Positions 1 through 10,440 of a DNA stretch of 64,000 bases are shown here, piece after piece; the stretch's first letter is position 1; every line of letters begins with the position of its first letter. A program made the translations under genes and the position numbers. Source of the DNA: Anisus vortex. Its lineage: Eukaryota; Mollusca; Gastropoda; Planorbidae. Below the pieces are notes generated by a model. That model did not search any database and had not been told where the DNA came from. It worked only from the letters and a program-made list of their open reading frames with translations. The stretch spans positions 45,221,226-45,285,225 of the forward strand of contig OX421497.1 in the NCBI GenBank assembly GCA_949126835.1, given 5' to 3'.

Positions 1-780
1 AAATTGAAAGATGAAGTAGGGGGAAAAAGAGTCAAATTCTGATGAGGGGCACTATTTCACAATGAAGCATTTAAAAACGAATAATGTATGTAACTATCGA
101 TGGATGAAAGAAAATCAAATATTTAAATATTTCTAAGCTGTACATTCTCAATTTGTTTACAAACCGACAAGGTTTCCAAAAAAAAAAGCAGAAAATTATT
201 TTTCTCTAGAATAAAAAACAGAGCGCACCAGATATCGTAATCAGAGTTAAATATTCTCTACCACTACCCATCCCCCCCCCCCCCACTCCTTAAACATATC
301 TCTAGCTTTTCATTCTTAGGTCTCCTGGTTGTGGTTTCGCCAATCATTGATGGCCACGTCGTACAAGGGAATGAGTCACCAGCAATTTAGGTCGAGATTT
401 GGTTAGAAGCTATTCTGGGCAGACCTAGACTCAAATATATATTTTTTTTACTAGTACAAACAAAACATCTTAAAACAAAATAGTCCAGATAATGTGTCTA
501 GTATTAAATCCCTCTTATGTTAAAGATAAAGTTAAAATCTTTCGTGGTTTCTATTCTTGTACTTTTATGGCCATTAATGCAAGGTGTTTCTTCGACATAA
601 ACGTTTAATATCAAAATCTTAATGCAAAATAAGTGCACAGAGATATTTGTTTTCTTTTTCGAGTGACATCAAGGCATGAAATGGGTTGCCTGAACAAAAC
701 AAGAATATACAAATATTATTCATCTAGTTTGTTCATTTCCGAAACGCTAAAAAGCGTTAACTTTTAAAATTTTGTTTCAG
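1..780 (+). repeat. Dispersed repeat, copy 1 (paired with 9195-10110)
   Basis: This stretch matches 9195-10110 in the same order: the opening block, a C-rich run near 270-290, a block ending in a LINE-like 3' end around 655-720, and the sentence-like spacing between them. No reading frame is worth calling. The part at 655-720 resembles the conserved end of the CR1/Jockey-like LINE at 2882-2960. It lacks the MITE that sits at 9406-9617 in the other copy, so it shows the pre-insertion state. Confidence 0.7.
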
Positions 781-1229
781 CTTGTTTTCCCACCTATAGA
801 TTGAGTTGTCACTGACCTATGTCCTTGTGGAGATGGCACTGAGTGCACTAGAGAACTATACATATTTCCAATTGGTATCTTTCAACTCATTTGTTCAGTT
901 TTTGATTCTTTAAAACTTAATGTTTACGTTTGTTAGTCTATATGAACTCAATATTTTAGGCTGTTAGTTCTTAAGCAGAATAAAAACAATCTCGTCGATT
1001 AGGTCATATGAGGGAATAGTGTGGCCATCCAACTGTCAAACATTGATGTTGAGAATCGAATAAAACTTTTATGATACAACAAAACATTCTGGATTAATTG
1101 GTTTTGAACCCAATACCCTCTGATCGACAAACCCCCAGTCTGTACTATAGACCACGTCCAATAAACAACAACCAAAAATGCAAATGAACAATTTGTATTT
1201 ATATAAATATTAGCATTCAAGATGTAATT

Positions 1230-1880
1230 CATCATCATCATCAATCATTTGACCTTTGTGGTCTTTGGTGGGAGTGAATGGACAACTCAGCAGTCAACTT
1301 TCTCCACTTTTGCCTTTCTTGAGCGGTTGTCAATAGTTCAGTCAACTGCAGCCCTGTCCAATATTGTACAATGTCGAACCAGCATCTCCGCTGACGGCCT
1401 CTCCGACGTCCACCTTCTACCGTGCCCTGGAGGATTGTTTTTGGCAGGTTTTTATGCCGCAATGCATGACCGAGCCACGTCAGTTTGCGCCGTTTGAGGG
1501 CCTGCAATTGAGGATATTCTGCGCCAAGATAAGATAGTGCTGCGTTCTACGTAGGAGATTCAAAGTATTTTTCTCATGTATTTATTTTCGAATGCCTGCA
1601 ACTTGTTATCATTTGCTGATAGCAGCGTCCAGGTCTCACATCCATCCAGAACAATGGTTTTGACAAGGGCTCAGTAAAGTCTGAGCATTTGTTGAGAAAC
1701 TGATGCACTAATTGGTGAAAATGTATATCATAAAACTCTTGTATAAGGATACGTGCAAATTGTTGGAGGTATTCTGCCTAAGGTGAAACGACTGATTTGA
1801 TCTCAGTGCACTTTTTGAACGTCGTGATTCGCTGACTGATTAACAGATCAATATTTCTAGGATAGCGAAAAACTAAACAC
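1230..1880 (-). mobile_element. RTE-like LINE, 3' end fragment
   Basis: On the minus strand 1241-1507 encodes the carboxyl end of a non-LTR retrotransposon protein. It has the motif pattern WLGHALRH, then KTILQGTVEGG, then RRRGRQRRCW, and ends with PQRSND just before a stop. This tail is typical of RTE/BovB-like endonuclease-reverse transcriptases. The catalytic RT domain is absent, so the copy is a remnant. Part of it (about 1378-1880) recurs at 12061-12540. Clade assignment rests on motif memory only. Confidence 0.65.
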
Positions 1881-1984
1881 GGCTAGCCTTTCTTTATAAA
1901 GAGTTGTTATTGGTGATAAATGGGATACATTAGGTGTAGGCCCACTTATAACCAGAAAAACCGGTTTAATAACGAACAATATTG

Positions 1985-2170
1985 ACATGCTCCTAGCTCA
2001 GATATATGTCACAGGTCCTCCCCCCTCCCCCCCCAGACCACCTGCTCTCAGTAGATGAGGTTCGGCACACACCCAGATACTCTTTCCGTCCTAATGGCCA
2101 ACCGCCTCAAACCCCCTCTCTCTGCTCCCCCCCCCCCCGTCCCATCTTCCCACTTGGGCATTCATTGTAT
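1985..2170. repeat. C-rich repeat, paired with 12655-12800
   Basis: A short block with runs of C that is found again, in the same order relative to the neighbouring LINE and SINE pieces, at 12655-12800. It has no coding potential that I trust. It belongs to the larger paralogous segment described at 12061-13690. Confidence 0.6.
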
Positions 2171-3045
2171 GTATTCATGGTAAAGAACTAACTCAAACTA
2201 ACAATGCTAAGTATCTAGCAGTAAAAATAAATGATAAATTATTATCATGGACCCCTCATATAGATGAAGTACAAAAATGGGAATCAAACTGGAGTATTTC
2301 TTTTCACCCAAAAAAATGCCAACTAATAAGGGTATCCAAGTAAAAGAAACAAATAATAATAAACTACTACATTCATGGTAAATAACTAACTCAAACTAAC
2401 AGTGCTAAGTATCTGGGAGTAATAATAATAATAAGTTATATTGGAACCCTCATATTGATGAAGTAATTAGAAAATCAAACAAAACATTAGGATTCATAAA
2501 AAGAAACTTTTACAAATGTAATAAGAATATAAAACTAAAATGCTATCTCACATTAGTTAGGTCTATACTAGAGTATGCAGCATCTGTACGGGACCCATCA
2601 ACTAAGGAAAACATTAAAAAAATTAGAACAAATTCAAAAAAGAGCTGCAAGGTTCATAACTAGTAAATATTCCAAATTAACAAGAAAAATCACTAAACCT
2701 AGAAACACTAGAGGACAGAAGGGCAAAGAGTAAAATAGTAAAAATACATAAGGCATTAAACTCTAATTTAGAAATACAACACAATAACAACCTGTTGCAA
2801 AGCTCAGATAAACATAAAAACAAAAACACTTTCCTTGTCCCTTATGCGAGAACAAATGCATATAAGTACTCTATCTTCCAGAGTGGCATTCGGGCATGGA
2901 ATGGGTTGCCTGAACAAACCAGGAAAACCAGTAACTTAACATTACTTAAAACATTATTAAAAATGCAAGACTAGACTTGGACCACGGAATAATCTTCTTT
3001 ATAGAAGGAGCGTCTGTAATGTATAAGATAAGATAAGATGTAAAA
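2168..3045 (+). mobile_element. CR1/Jockey-like LINE, 3' fragment with internal rearrangement
   Basis: Broken plus-strand frames encode the end of a non-LTR reverse transcriptase: SAKYLGV, then LVRSILEYAASV near 2560, then RAARFITSKYSKL near 2645, then the end motif around EWHSGMEWVA near 2880. Stops and frameshifts are frequent. The block 2168-2275 is repeated at about 2370-2470, so the copy has a partial internal duplication. The 3' end carries a run of AAGAT units at 3024-3041. The same 3' end appears near 655, 10070, 42395 and 48950, so this is a family with several truncated copies in the window. Confidence 0.7.
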
Positions 3046-3289
3046 AAATCCAATATAAGGCTACTATATTGACAAGTCTTAACGTGTATGCATGCATAAA
3101 AGTTCATAAGAAATAACATTTCCGGTCAAATTCGATCATTTAATTCGAAACATGTATATACGAACATTTGTTGGGGATTAAAGTCTCTTTCACAATGTAT
3201 TGTGAAAGTCAGAAGGAAATAATAACCTTTTTATAATATCTAACTTATTTCTTAATGCAAAAGAATTTTTGTTTTTCGTTTGTATGAAT

Positions 3290-3610
3290 TTACGAATTTT
3301 GTTTTTCAATAACCAAGAAAACGCAACTCTTGAGTAAGTTATTTTATAAACAAGCAACATGCGACTAACACTTGAGTATTAATTATCGCCTACTCACTTT
3401 TAATGTTAAAAACGGATTCCTCATATCTAATATTGTATCCGTTGTATAATTCTAAAAGACTAGAACTAGCCGTCGAGGTTGAAATCAACTGTCAATAACC
3501 AGCAAAAGCATGTTTTTTTGTTTATGGAAATGCCTAAAAGAAATAAACATTTAAAAATAGAACCGGAAGTTCACGATCACACCAGTTTAAAAGGTCACGC
3601 CTAATTAAAA
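3290..3610 (+). repeat. Unclassified dispersed repeat (inverted copy at 33730-34050)
   Basis: The block reads as the reverse complement of 33730-34050 with moderate divergence. Shared anchors are TATTAATTATCGCCTACTCA and CCTCAT in that order, followed by a CCGGAA-containing part. I see no reading frame, terminal repeat or tRNA-like head, so the family is not identified. Confidence 0.6.
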
Positions 3611-3761
3611 CTTGTCAATTAGGAAATCGGTTGTAAAAAAAATTCTAAATGCAAGTCCTAGTTAAACTATATAAAAATGAAACAGCGAGTATACATTAAA
3701 ACAAAGTGTCACCGTCTGACTGATCTTATTCATAAGGCCGGTAAATAAGCTTTCTTAAAGG

Positions 3762-3900
3762 GGGTTGGGCATTGTGCTGGCCACGCAATCCCATTGAATG
3801 CCGTGGCCACAGAAACTGATGAACGTTGCTTCAACGGCCCCTTGGATCAACTGGGTCCGACGGATATTTTACTTAATATCCTAAATATACATCCTACATA
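3762..3900 (+). mobile_element. tRNA-derived SINE, tail fragment
   Basis: This is the tail half of the snail SINE seen complete at 19760-20030. It has the GGGCATTGTGCTGGCCACG block, the GCCGTGGCCACAGAAACTG block and the TGGGTCCGACGG end. The tRNA-like head is missing. The same tail sits at 12815-12920, and both are followed by related sequence, so it was present before the segment was duplicated. Confidence 0.75.
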
Positions 3901-4069
3901 TGCCTTAGTCAGCTGGACCGTTAGGGCGCCACAGATGACATGTACACCATCCTCTTCTATTCCTCCCATCTTTTAGCCCTTCTCATTGCGTCGCACAGCT
4001 TTACTCTCTGATATTGTCCTCCAATCGTTTCTTTTGATTTCCTATTTTTCTCCTCCCCCCCCCCCTCTG

Positions 4070-5519
4070 GTGTTAGCTTTCCTCCCCCAAACATCTCCCT
4101 ATCTGCCAGAGGTGCGAATGCAAATGACGGACCCCGCGATCGGAAAATACATCAGCTTGGCTGAGAAGCTTGCTACTGCCCTTCAGAAGGTGCACTCTTA
4201 CTCGGACTGCATCAAGGCGTACACTGATGGCAGTGCCACCAGTGGGGCCGAGAAGCGGGCTGGGTATGGAGTTTTTGTGCAGTACCTAGTGGGCAGGTAC
4301 CCGAAGAGAGGAGCTATTAGAACCATGTGGAGAAATCTGCTGTTACGAAGCAGAGATGGAAGCCATCAGACAAGGGACAAGGCTAGATAACCAGTCGGAA
4401 GTGGGTGATGACATCGTCATCTTCACTGATGTACTTTCAGTCTGGGGTCATTGCCCTGGTGACTATCACGTATGCTTATGTCTATGTCAGATCCGATCTC
4501 CAGGCACAAAGTGAAGGTCACTCTCCAGTGGATTCCGGGTCATGCAGGGGTCCAAGGGAATGAGACAGCGGACTCCAGGGCCAAGAGGGGAGTCCTTGCT
4601 GGTACCGGACGTGGACGAACCGTGTTCGATGGAGACACCAGTGCGTCTGATCCCTGAATGGGATCAGTGGCACAAGGGCTGGGACGAATCTGACAAGGGC
4701 AGTTCCGTTTGGCAGTATATTAAGAGACCTGACCGAGCTGACAAGTGGTGTAAGCTCCGCAGAATGGATTCATCCACAATCGCCCAATTCGCACTGGACA
4801 TTGTGCGATTGGTGCCTATTTCACCAGATTTAGACCCAATGAGAAACTGCATGAAGGCGTTGAAAACAGTCGAACATGTGCTTGTCGAGTGTCCCACCCT
4901 GAAAGGGGCTCAGAGTGGACGGGGAAGGCCACCCGTTTGTGCCGACCATTTATTGGGATTTGTCACACTTGCGTGATACTGCAAATTTCGTTCCCCGGGC
5001 CCTAAGAGAGTAATCTCGGCCCGTGTCTCGGCGTGGAGTTTACGTCTGGTTGTGCCCTGCACTACTGTACCCATGGGCCTCAAAGCGGCGTAGTGTGTAA
5101 ACCGCCAGTAATTTCTTTAAAACACCGGCGGGCTAACGCATGGGGGACAGCCCCCGCAGCATGTCCGAGATCCATTGCACTGCCGAGAGGCCACCGGGTC
5201 TCGGTGGGGAGGAAGCAATGGATGCTGCAACCCCGTCTCACGACCCACCCGGTGCCTGGATGCCTGTGCCTATAGTACAGGATTTGTGCTACCGGGTGAC
5301 AATGCAGATATACGGGAGAGCCACCACGATAATGATCCTTAGGGGAACCGCAGTGAACGTTCGCTGGCCTGCGGAATCCTTCCCTTTTACATGGCACGCC
5401 ACGCCTTCGGCTTGCCGTGGGGTGGATGGATCCCGGACAGGGTTTTAAATAACCCACTTCTAAAGCGTTACGCCCCGGCTTAAGAGCTTCGGCTCGTCCG
5501 GGTTTTGAGACTTTTTACA
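4070..5519 (+). mobile_element. I-type LINE, 5'-truncated copy (RNase H domain and 3' UTR)
   Basis: Frames at 4100-4390, 4472-4657 and 4542-4976 match the end of the larger LINE at 22119-26590. The RNase H start is seen as AYTDGSATSGAEKR, its histidine motif as IPGHAGVQGNET, and the cysteine-rich tail as TVEHVLVECP. Frameshifts and stops break the protein, and the copy begins inside the pol frame, so it is dead on arrival. About 540 bp of GC-rich 3' UTR follow (4977-5519), and the same UTR is found in reverse at 16975-17430. The paralogous segment near 13100-13130 lacks the whole insert, which gives the boundaries. GGTG flanks it on both sides. Confidence 0.8.
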
Positions 5520-5790
5520 AGGTGGTGCCCTGCAGAATAGTCTTGGCAAGCCCATTGGCTCTAGTTACGTAGACATACCATTTTAGCTTCCAGTATAGTC
5601 CGATTTCATGGAGTATCATTTTTCGTATCTGTTCATTGGAGGTGTGTTTTTTATAGCAGATGCCGAGAAGGTTTCTAAAGCATCTTATGTCATTAATATA
5701 CAACAACTAAAACAAAGTTCCTCGGAAAAAATCCTTTTTATGAGTTTTTATTTAAACCTTCCGATGATGTTGCCCTTACCCAACTCACAT
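5515..5790 (-). mobile_element. RTE-like LINE fragment
   Basis: The minus strand encodes IRCFRNLLGICYKKH, NEQIRKMI and NGLAKTILQGTTL, the same end domain as in the fragments at 1241-1507, 13125-13330 and 33195-33700. It is short, lacks RT motifs and continues into the paralogous sequence shared with 13100-13690. Confidence 0.65.
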
Positions 5791-5899
5791 AGTTAGACAC
5801 AATTACAAAATCAAATTAAATATAAACGCGCATAATTAGACACATAAATCACAGTATCCTTCAAAAACATAATGTTTTAGTGATATGATGCTGACGTTA

Positions 5900-6148
5900 G
5901 TTATGAACAAATCAAACGTATTTACTTTATTATACAAAGAAAGAAGCGGCAAAAGTATTTTGTATTTATCTTTATATATTATCTTACCATATGTATATGA
6001 CTTTTATACAGTACCCTTCCGAATGTTTTTGCTACCTTCTTTTTGAAAGCAAAAACATTCGGAAGGGTACTGTATAAAAGTCATATACACATGGCAAGAT
6101 AATAACCGTTATGAACAAATCAAACGTATTTACTTTATTATACAAAGA
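5900..6148. repeat. Palindrome with 41-nt perfect arms inside 41-nt direct repeats
   Basis: Arms at 5993-6033 and 6048-6088 are perfect reverse complements around a 14-nt loop, with weaker pairing extending outward on both sides. A 41-nt direct repeat (5900-5940 and 6108-6148, beginning GTTATGAACAAATC) flanks them. The paralogous segment at 13535-13680 has one direct-repeat copy and one arm only. The palindrome was therefore made locally, not inherited from a transposon. Confidence 0.85.
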
Positions 6149-6263
6149 GAGTTAAAGTGGACATTTAGTGACATATTATGTACCTCAATTTAGAATGTAC
6201 ACACTTAGAAAAATCTACAAATCTCGAATTGTATAATTATGCTACGTATAGGCTTGTATAGAT

Positions 6264-8288
6264 CTTAGGTTCTCAACCATTTTTTGCCTTTTTTTTGCTC
6301 ACCGCCCCCTGTTTCTATTTTTTCCGCTCACCTCCCCCCCCCCCCCCCCCTCAAACTTTTTTTTAGCAACCATCCTTCCGCTCACCTTTTTGGACGTTGA
6401 ACCGTCAATATAGTTTTCGAAATTACAGACAATAACCAAGACTTTTAGAGAAAAGGGTGGGGGGGAGGGGGTCTATAAGCTGCATGAAGTAAAATTTAAG
6501 AAGGGTGTTAAAAGACTTTTAGAAACTAAATGTTGTCACACCATAGACAGCCAATATATCTGGAACGGACTACTTTTTTTTTTAACTACAACATCAATCC
6601 ACTATACGCCATACCATCACCGCTGGGGAAATTTCTTTTTCACTAAAAAAAGTATTTTAATTAAAGGGAGATAATTAACCCGTTTCATTTGAACGAATAT
6701 TTCTTATATGTTTGTTTTCTTTTTTAAAAAATATTAATGGCTTACAATTTATAACTTTGAAATAATAAGATTGTAAAAGGTATTTCAAAATTATGATTAT
6801 ATAAGTATTATATGACTAAGAATTTATATGGATATTTTCTAACATTACATTCAATACCCAGTCTTTATGATTACTGTGTATTTATTCCGCTAAAGACAAA
6901 TAAATGTTAAGCTAAAAGACCCAACCACATTAAATTACACCTCAGTAAAACTTAGATCAAAATAGCATTAATATTAGCAGATGTTAGGGCGATTAGGGTG
7001 CCATTTCTATTAGTATAATAATCAGTGATACCGCTCTAAAATTTCAGAAAGGCCACGTTGAGCTCCTAAAGAAAGCCCAGTCTTGGACACATATTTTTTC
7101 TTTCCCCCCCCCCCTTATTTTTTTTCAACTTCACTTATTTGCAGCTCTCCGACCCCCCCCCCCCCTTTTTTTTGTTCCCCAAACTAAAAACTTTAAATAA
7201 AAAAATAGAAAAAAAAATATTTATTTTTGATTTATGAAGAACCTTTTTTTTTTCGAAATTTAAGTTATAATTAGATCAATGATCTGTTTACGTTTCAATT
7301 TTTGATACTTTAAAAAATAGTATTCGATTTTTTAGGGTGAAATCATGCACAAGTGCAGAAAAAGCGGCTTAAAGCCTGATTTATTATTGCCCCCACCCCA
7401 AATCTTGCACTATTTTGCCGATGCAAAATGTTGCCCCCCCCCCCACTTTATAGCCTACTATTTGCCTATCTTTTGCCTCCTCATCCCTCCCTACTTATTT
7501 ACCGGCAGCCTACACTATTTGTCTTCCTCCCACCTCGCATTGTTTTTTGTCTCAACCTCTTCCAGTTAATAACCTACTTAGTCATATGATGAGGAATTTT
7601 TCTTCTATTCACTCGCAATAAGCGGTTGCGGCGGGTGTTTACCATGATGTCTTATCAATTAATTTTGTGTTGTCAAATGTGAGGTTAGAATAATTATACA
7701 CCGCTTCACTCTCCCCTCCCTATCCTCGTTGCCACTTTATCCATTCACTCAATTTCCAGCCACCTCAGCACCGTTTTTATAAGAATTAACCGAGCCGTCG
7801 CTGGTGACACAGTGACACTATGAGTCTAGCCAAATCTGCTATAGCAGTAAAGATGACATTTAGACTTTTAATCACTTCCAAAAATACATTTGGGACACTA
7901 AAATACATAAAACAATGCTAATGTTATCTTGATAGAAAAGTCAAGCTAAAAAGCCAAGGTCTTCGAAAAAAAAGCCAATATCCCAAGTTGGTGTCGAAGA
8001 AGCCAAGATCTTGGCAGAAAAGCCAAGGAATGGTATCACTGATAATAATATGTAGGCTTAGTGTTGGGGATATCAGATATTTAGCAGCACTTGCGTTTAC
8101 ATCACATTTTATACAAAAATTAATCGATACAAATAGCTGAGGTGTTAGAATTATATCAGGTTTTTGTACCACCCACATGCCTTTCACCGCCCCCCCCCCA
8201 ATCGCCCCCGGGAACGTCAGCGGCCCCCTAAAACTTCCCACCGCCCCCCCCCCGGGGGGCGATAACGCCCCCGTTGAGAACCTATGGA
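6264..8288. mobile_element. Candidate non-autonomous hAT-like element, about 2 kb
   Basis: The left end carries TAGGTTCTCAAC and the right end its exact reverse complement, GTTGAGAACCTA. The 8-mer GTATAGAT lies directly outside both (6256-6263 and 8289-8296), as expected for a hAT target duplication. Both ends continue into C-rich blocks of the kind seen in hAT elements with such ends. The interior has no transposase and is AT-rich with C tracts. The terminal two to four bases do not match between the ends, which lowers my confidence. Confidence 0.45.
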
Positions 8289-8454
8289 GTATAGATGCTA
8301 TTACTGGTGAATGAAGTAGTAACATAGACATAGACTGGGGGCACGAACATGATTTGTTCAATTTGGTTTAAAGTTCGATGCCCTATCAATATGGTTTTAT
8401 ATTAAACAGATCAACTGCCTAGTTAAATAAAGAATAAATGTTTGTACTGCATAA

Positions 8455-8790
8455 TAGGGCAAGTGATGCAAGATAGGGTGTAAATAATGCAAAATAGGGA
8501 GCAAGTTATAAAAGATAGCGAGCAAGTGGTGCAGAATAAGCGCAAGTAATGCATTATAGGGGCAAGTAATGTATTATAGGGGCAAGTAATGTATTATAGG
8601 GGCAAGTAATGTATTATAGGGGCAAGTAATGTATTTTAGGGGCAAGTAATGTATTATAGGAGCAAGTAATGTATTATAGGGGCAAGTAATGTATTATAGG
8701 GGCAAGTAATGTATTATAGGGGCAAGTCATACGATATAGGGGCAAGTGATGCAAGATAGGGGGACATAATGTATGATAGGGGCAAGAACA
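8455..8790. repeat. 20-bp minisatellite
   Basis: A tandem repeat with unit GGGGCAAGTAATGTATTATA. The central units (about 8540-8730) are nearly identical, and the edge units are degenerate on both sides. Such a pattern is usual for arrays homogenised by unequal exchange or slippage. Confidence 0.9.
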
Positions 8791-9150
8791 TGTGGAACTG
8801 TCAACTCAGCCAGGTGGCATCCAACAGTTGTCCCTCTCTACCCAAGGTCGTCATCTCAAACAGCATGTCCCACACGCACACTCCGACGTCGACAAATAAT
8901 TTTTTTTTTCCGTCAGCCATTAGACTGTGGAACACACTGCACCAGGCCTTCATCACTGCCCTTATTGTGTCGGCTTTCAAATCTTCACTGAAGAGCTGGA
9001 CTAAAAACCTAAAGTGATACTCTGTCATCTGTTTATAATTGTTGTTTGTAATGTTTTTTTTATTTTATGTTTAGTTAAATTGTGGACTCTTTTCTCGGTC
9101 CTAACACAGTAATATGAAGAAGAACAACAACAACAAAGTAGAAGAAACAA
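8769..9150 (+). mobile_element. LINE 3' end fragment
   Basis: A frame at 8769-9017 ends with NNFFFPSAIRLWNTLHQAF and a short tail. This is the usual end of CR1/Jockey-type reverse transcriptases (a FFPRTIRLWN-like motif near the terminus). It is followed by a short 3' UTR and an AAC-rich simple tail near 9120-9140. The RT itself is missing. The start of the frame lies in the adjacent minisatellite and is not genuine. Confidence 0.6.
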
Positions 9151-9194
9151 AAGCTATAAGTTGGGTGCCGATGATTTAGGCCTTAGAAATGACC

Positions 9195-10110
9195 AGAAAA
9201 TGAAAGATGAAGTCGGGGAAAATATGTATGTAACTTTCCATGGATGAGAGAAAATTAAATATTTAAAATATTTCTAGGCTTTACATTCTCAATTTGTTAA
9301 TAAACAAAGAGAGTTTCCCAAAAAAAAAAAGGCGATTCTTCTCCTCTCGAAAAACAACAAAGCACACCAGATAACTGTCATTAGAGTTCAATATTCCCTG
9401 CCACTCCAGGGGCGAAGCCAGAATTTTTTTCCAGGGGGGGCTGAACTTTCGCGTGACAAATATTTATCGAATACCAGGGGGGGGGGGGGGAATTTCGCGT
9501 GACAAAGTTTTACCAAATTTTTAGCGAATTTAGTGCATATTTTTAAAAAATCAGTTGAAAAAAATATTTTTTTTAAATTCCAGGGGGGGCTTAGCCCCCC
9601 CTGTGGCTTCGCCCCTGCTGCCACTACCCATCCCCCCCTCCCCACCCCTTAAACATATCTTTAGCTTTTGATTTTTGGGTCTCCTGGTAGAGCTTTCGCC
9701 ACTCATTGATAATTGGAAAATTTTTTTTTATATATAAAGATTTAAGTAGAGAAGAGTTCAGACATTGTTCAAAACTATGACCACGTCATATAAGGGAATG
9801 AGTCACCAGCAATTTAGGTCGCGATTTGGTTAGAGGCTGTTTTGGGATGACCTAGACAGAAATATTTTTTTTTTAACATCCTAAAACAAAACAGTTCAGA
9901 TAATAGGTCTGGTTTTAAATCCCTCTTATGTTAAAGATAATTTTTGCGTACAGAAAGTTGAGGTCATTCGTGGTTTCTATTCTTGTTTTTAAATGGCCAT
10001 TATTGCAAGGTGTTTCTTCAAAATGAACTTTTAATATCGACATCTTAATGCAAAATAAGTGCACAAAGGTATTTGTGACATCAAGGCATGAAATGGGTTG
10101 CCTGAAAAAA
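9195..10110 (+). repeat. Dispersed repeat, copy 2 (paired with 1-780)
   Basis: Same order of blocks as 1-780, interrupted by the MITE at 9406-9617. It runs into the LINE-type 3' end that has expanded into the 36-bp tandem repeat at 10108-10365. Confidence 0.7.
9406..9617. mobile_element. hAT-type MITE with 8-bp target duplication
   Basis: Terminal inverted repeats CAGGGGCGAAGCCA (left) and its reverse complement (right) enclose about 210 bp with G runs and no coding potential. CTGCCACT occurs at 9398-9405 and again at 9618-9625. The equivalent place in the paired repeat (around 255-265) reads straight through, so the empty site is visible in this same window. Confidence 0.8.
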
Positions 10111-10440
10111 AACAAGAAAACCAACTACTTGCCATCATTTAATCAAAACAAGAAAACCAACTACTTGCCATCATTTAATCAAAACAAGAAAACCAACTAC
10201 TTGCCATCATTTAATCAAAACAAGAAAACCAACTAGGCCTACTTGCCATCATTTAATCAAAACAAGAAAACCAACAACTTGCCATCATTTAATCAAAACT
10301 CAAGACTAGACTAAAACCAACTACTTGCCATCATTTAATCAAAACTCAAGACTAGACTAAAACTATGCATAATAAGCGTATGGCGTAATAATCTTCTGTA
10401 AAGAAGGAGTGATTGTGTAAATCACATTAAGTTAAATGTG
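10070..10440 (+). mobile_element. CR1/Jockey-like LINE 3' end carrying a 36-bp tandem expansion
   Basis: The sequence opens with the LINE end block also seen at 655 and 2882 and closes with the same 3' UTR (AATAATCTTCTGTAAAGAAG near 10387). Between them the unit CAAGAAAACCAACTACTTGC plus 16 more bases is repeated about six to seven times (10108-10365). The unit is 36 bp, so the frame stays open as a 12-residue peptide repeat (NKKTNYLPSFNQ), but this is not a gene. Confidence 0.75.

Noticed and set aside
5080..5457. Overlapping frames of 80-125 codons in a GC-rich block
   Set aside because: The block matches the LINE 3' UTR found again at 16975-17430, and frames are not conserved between the two.
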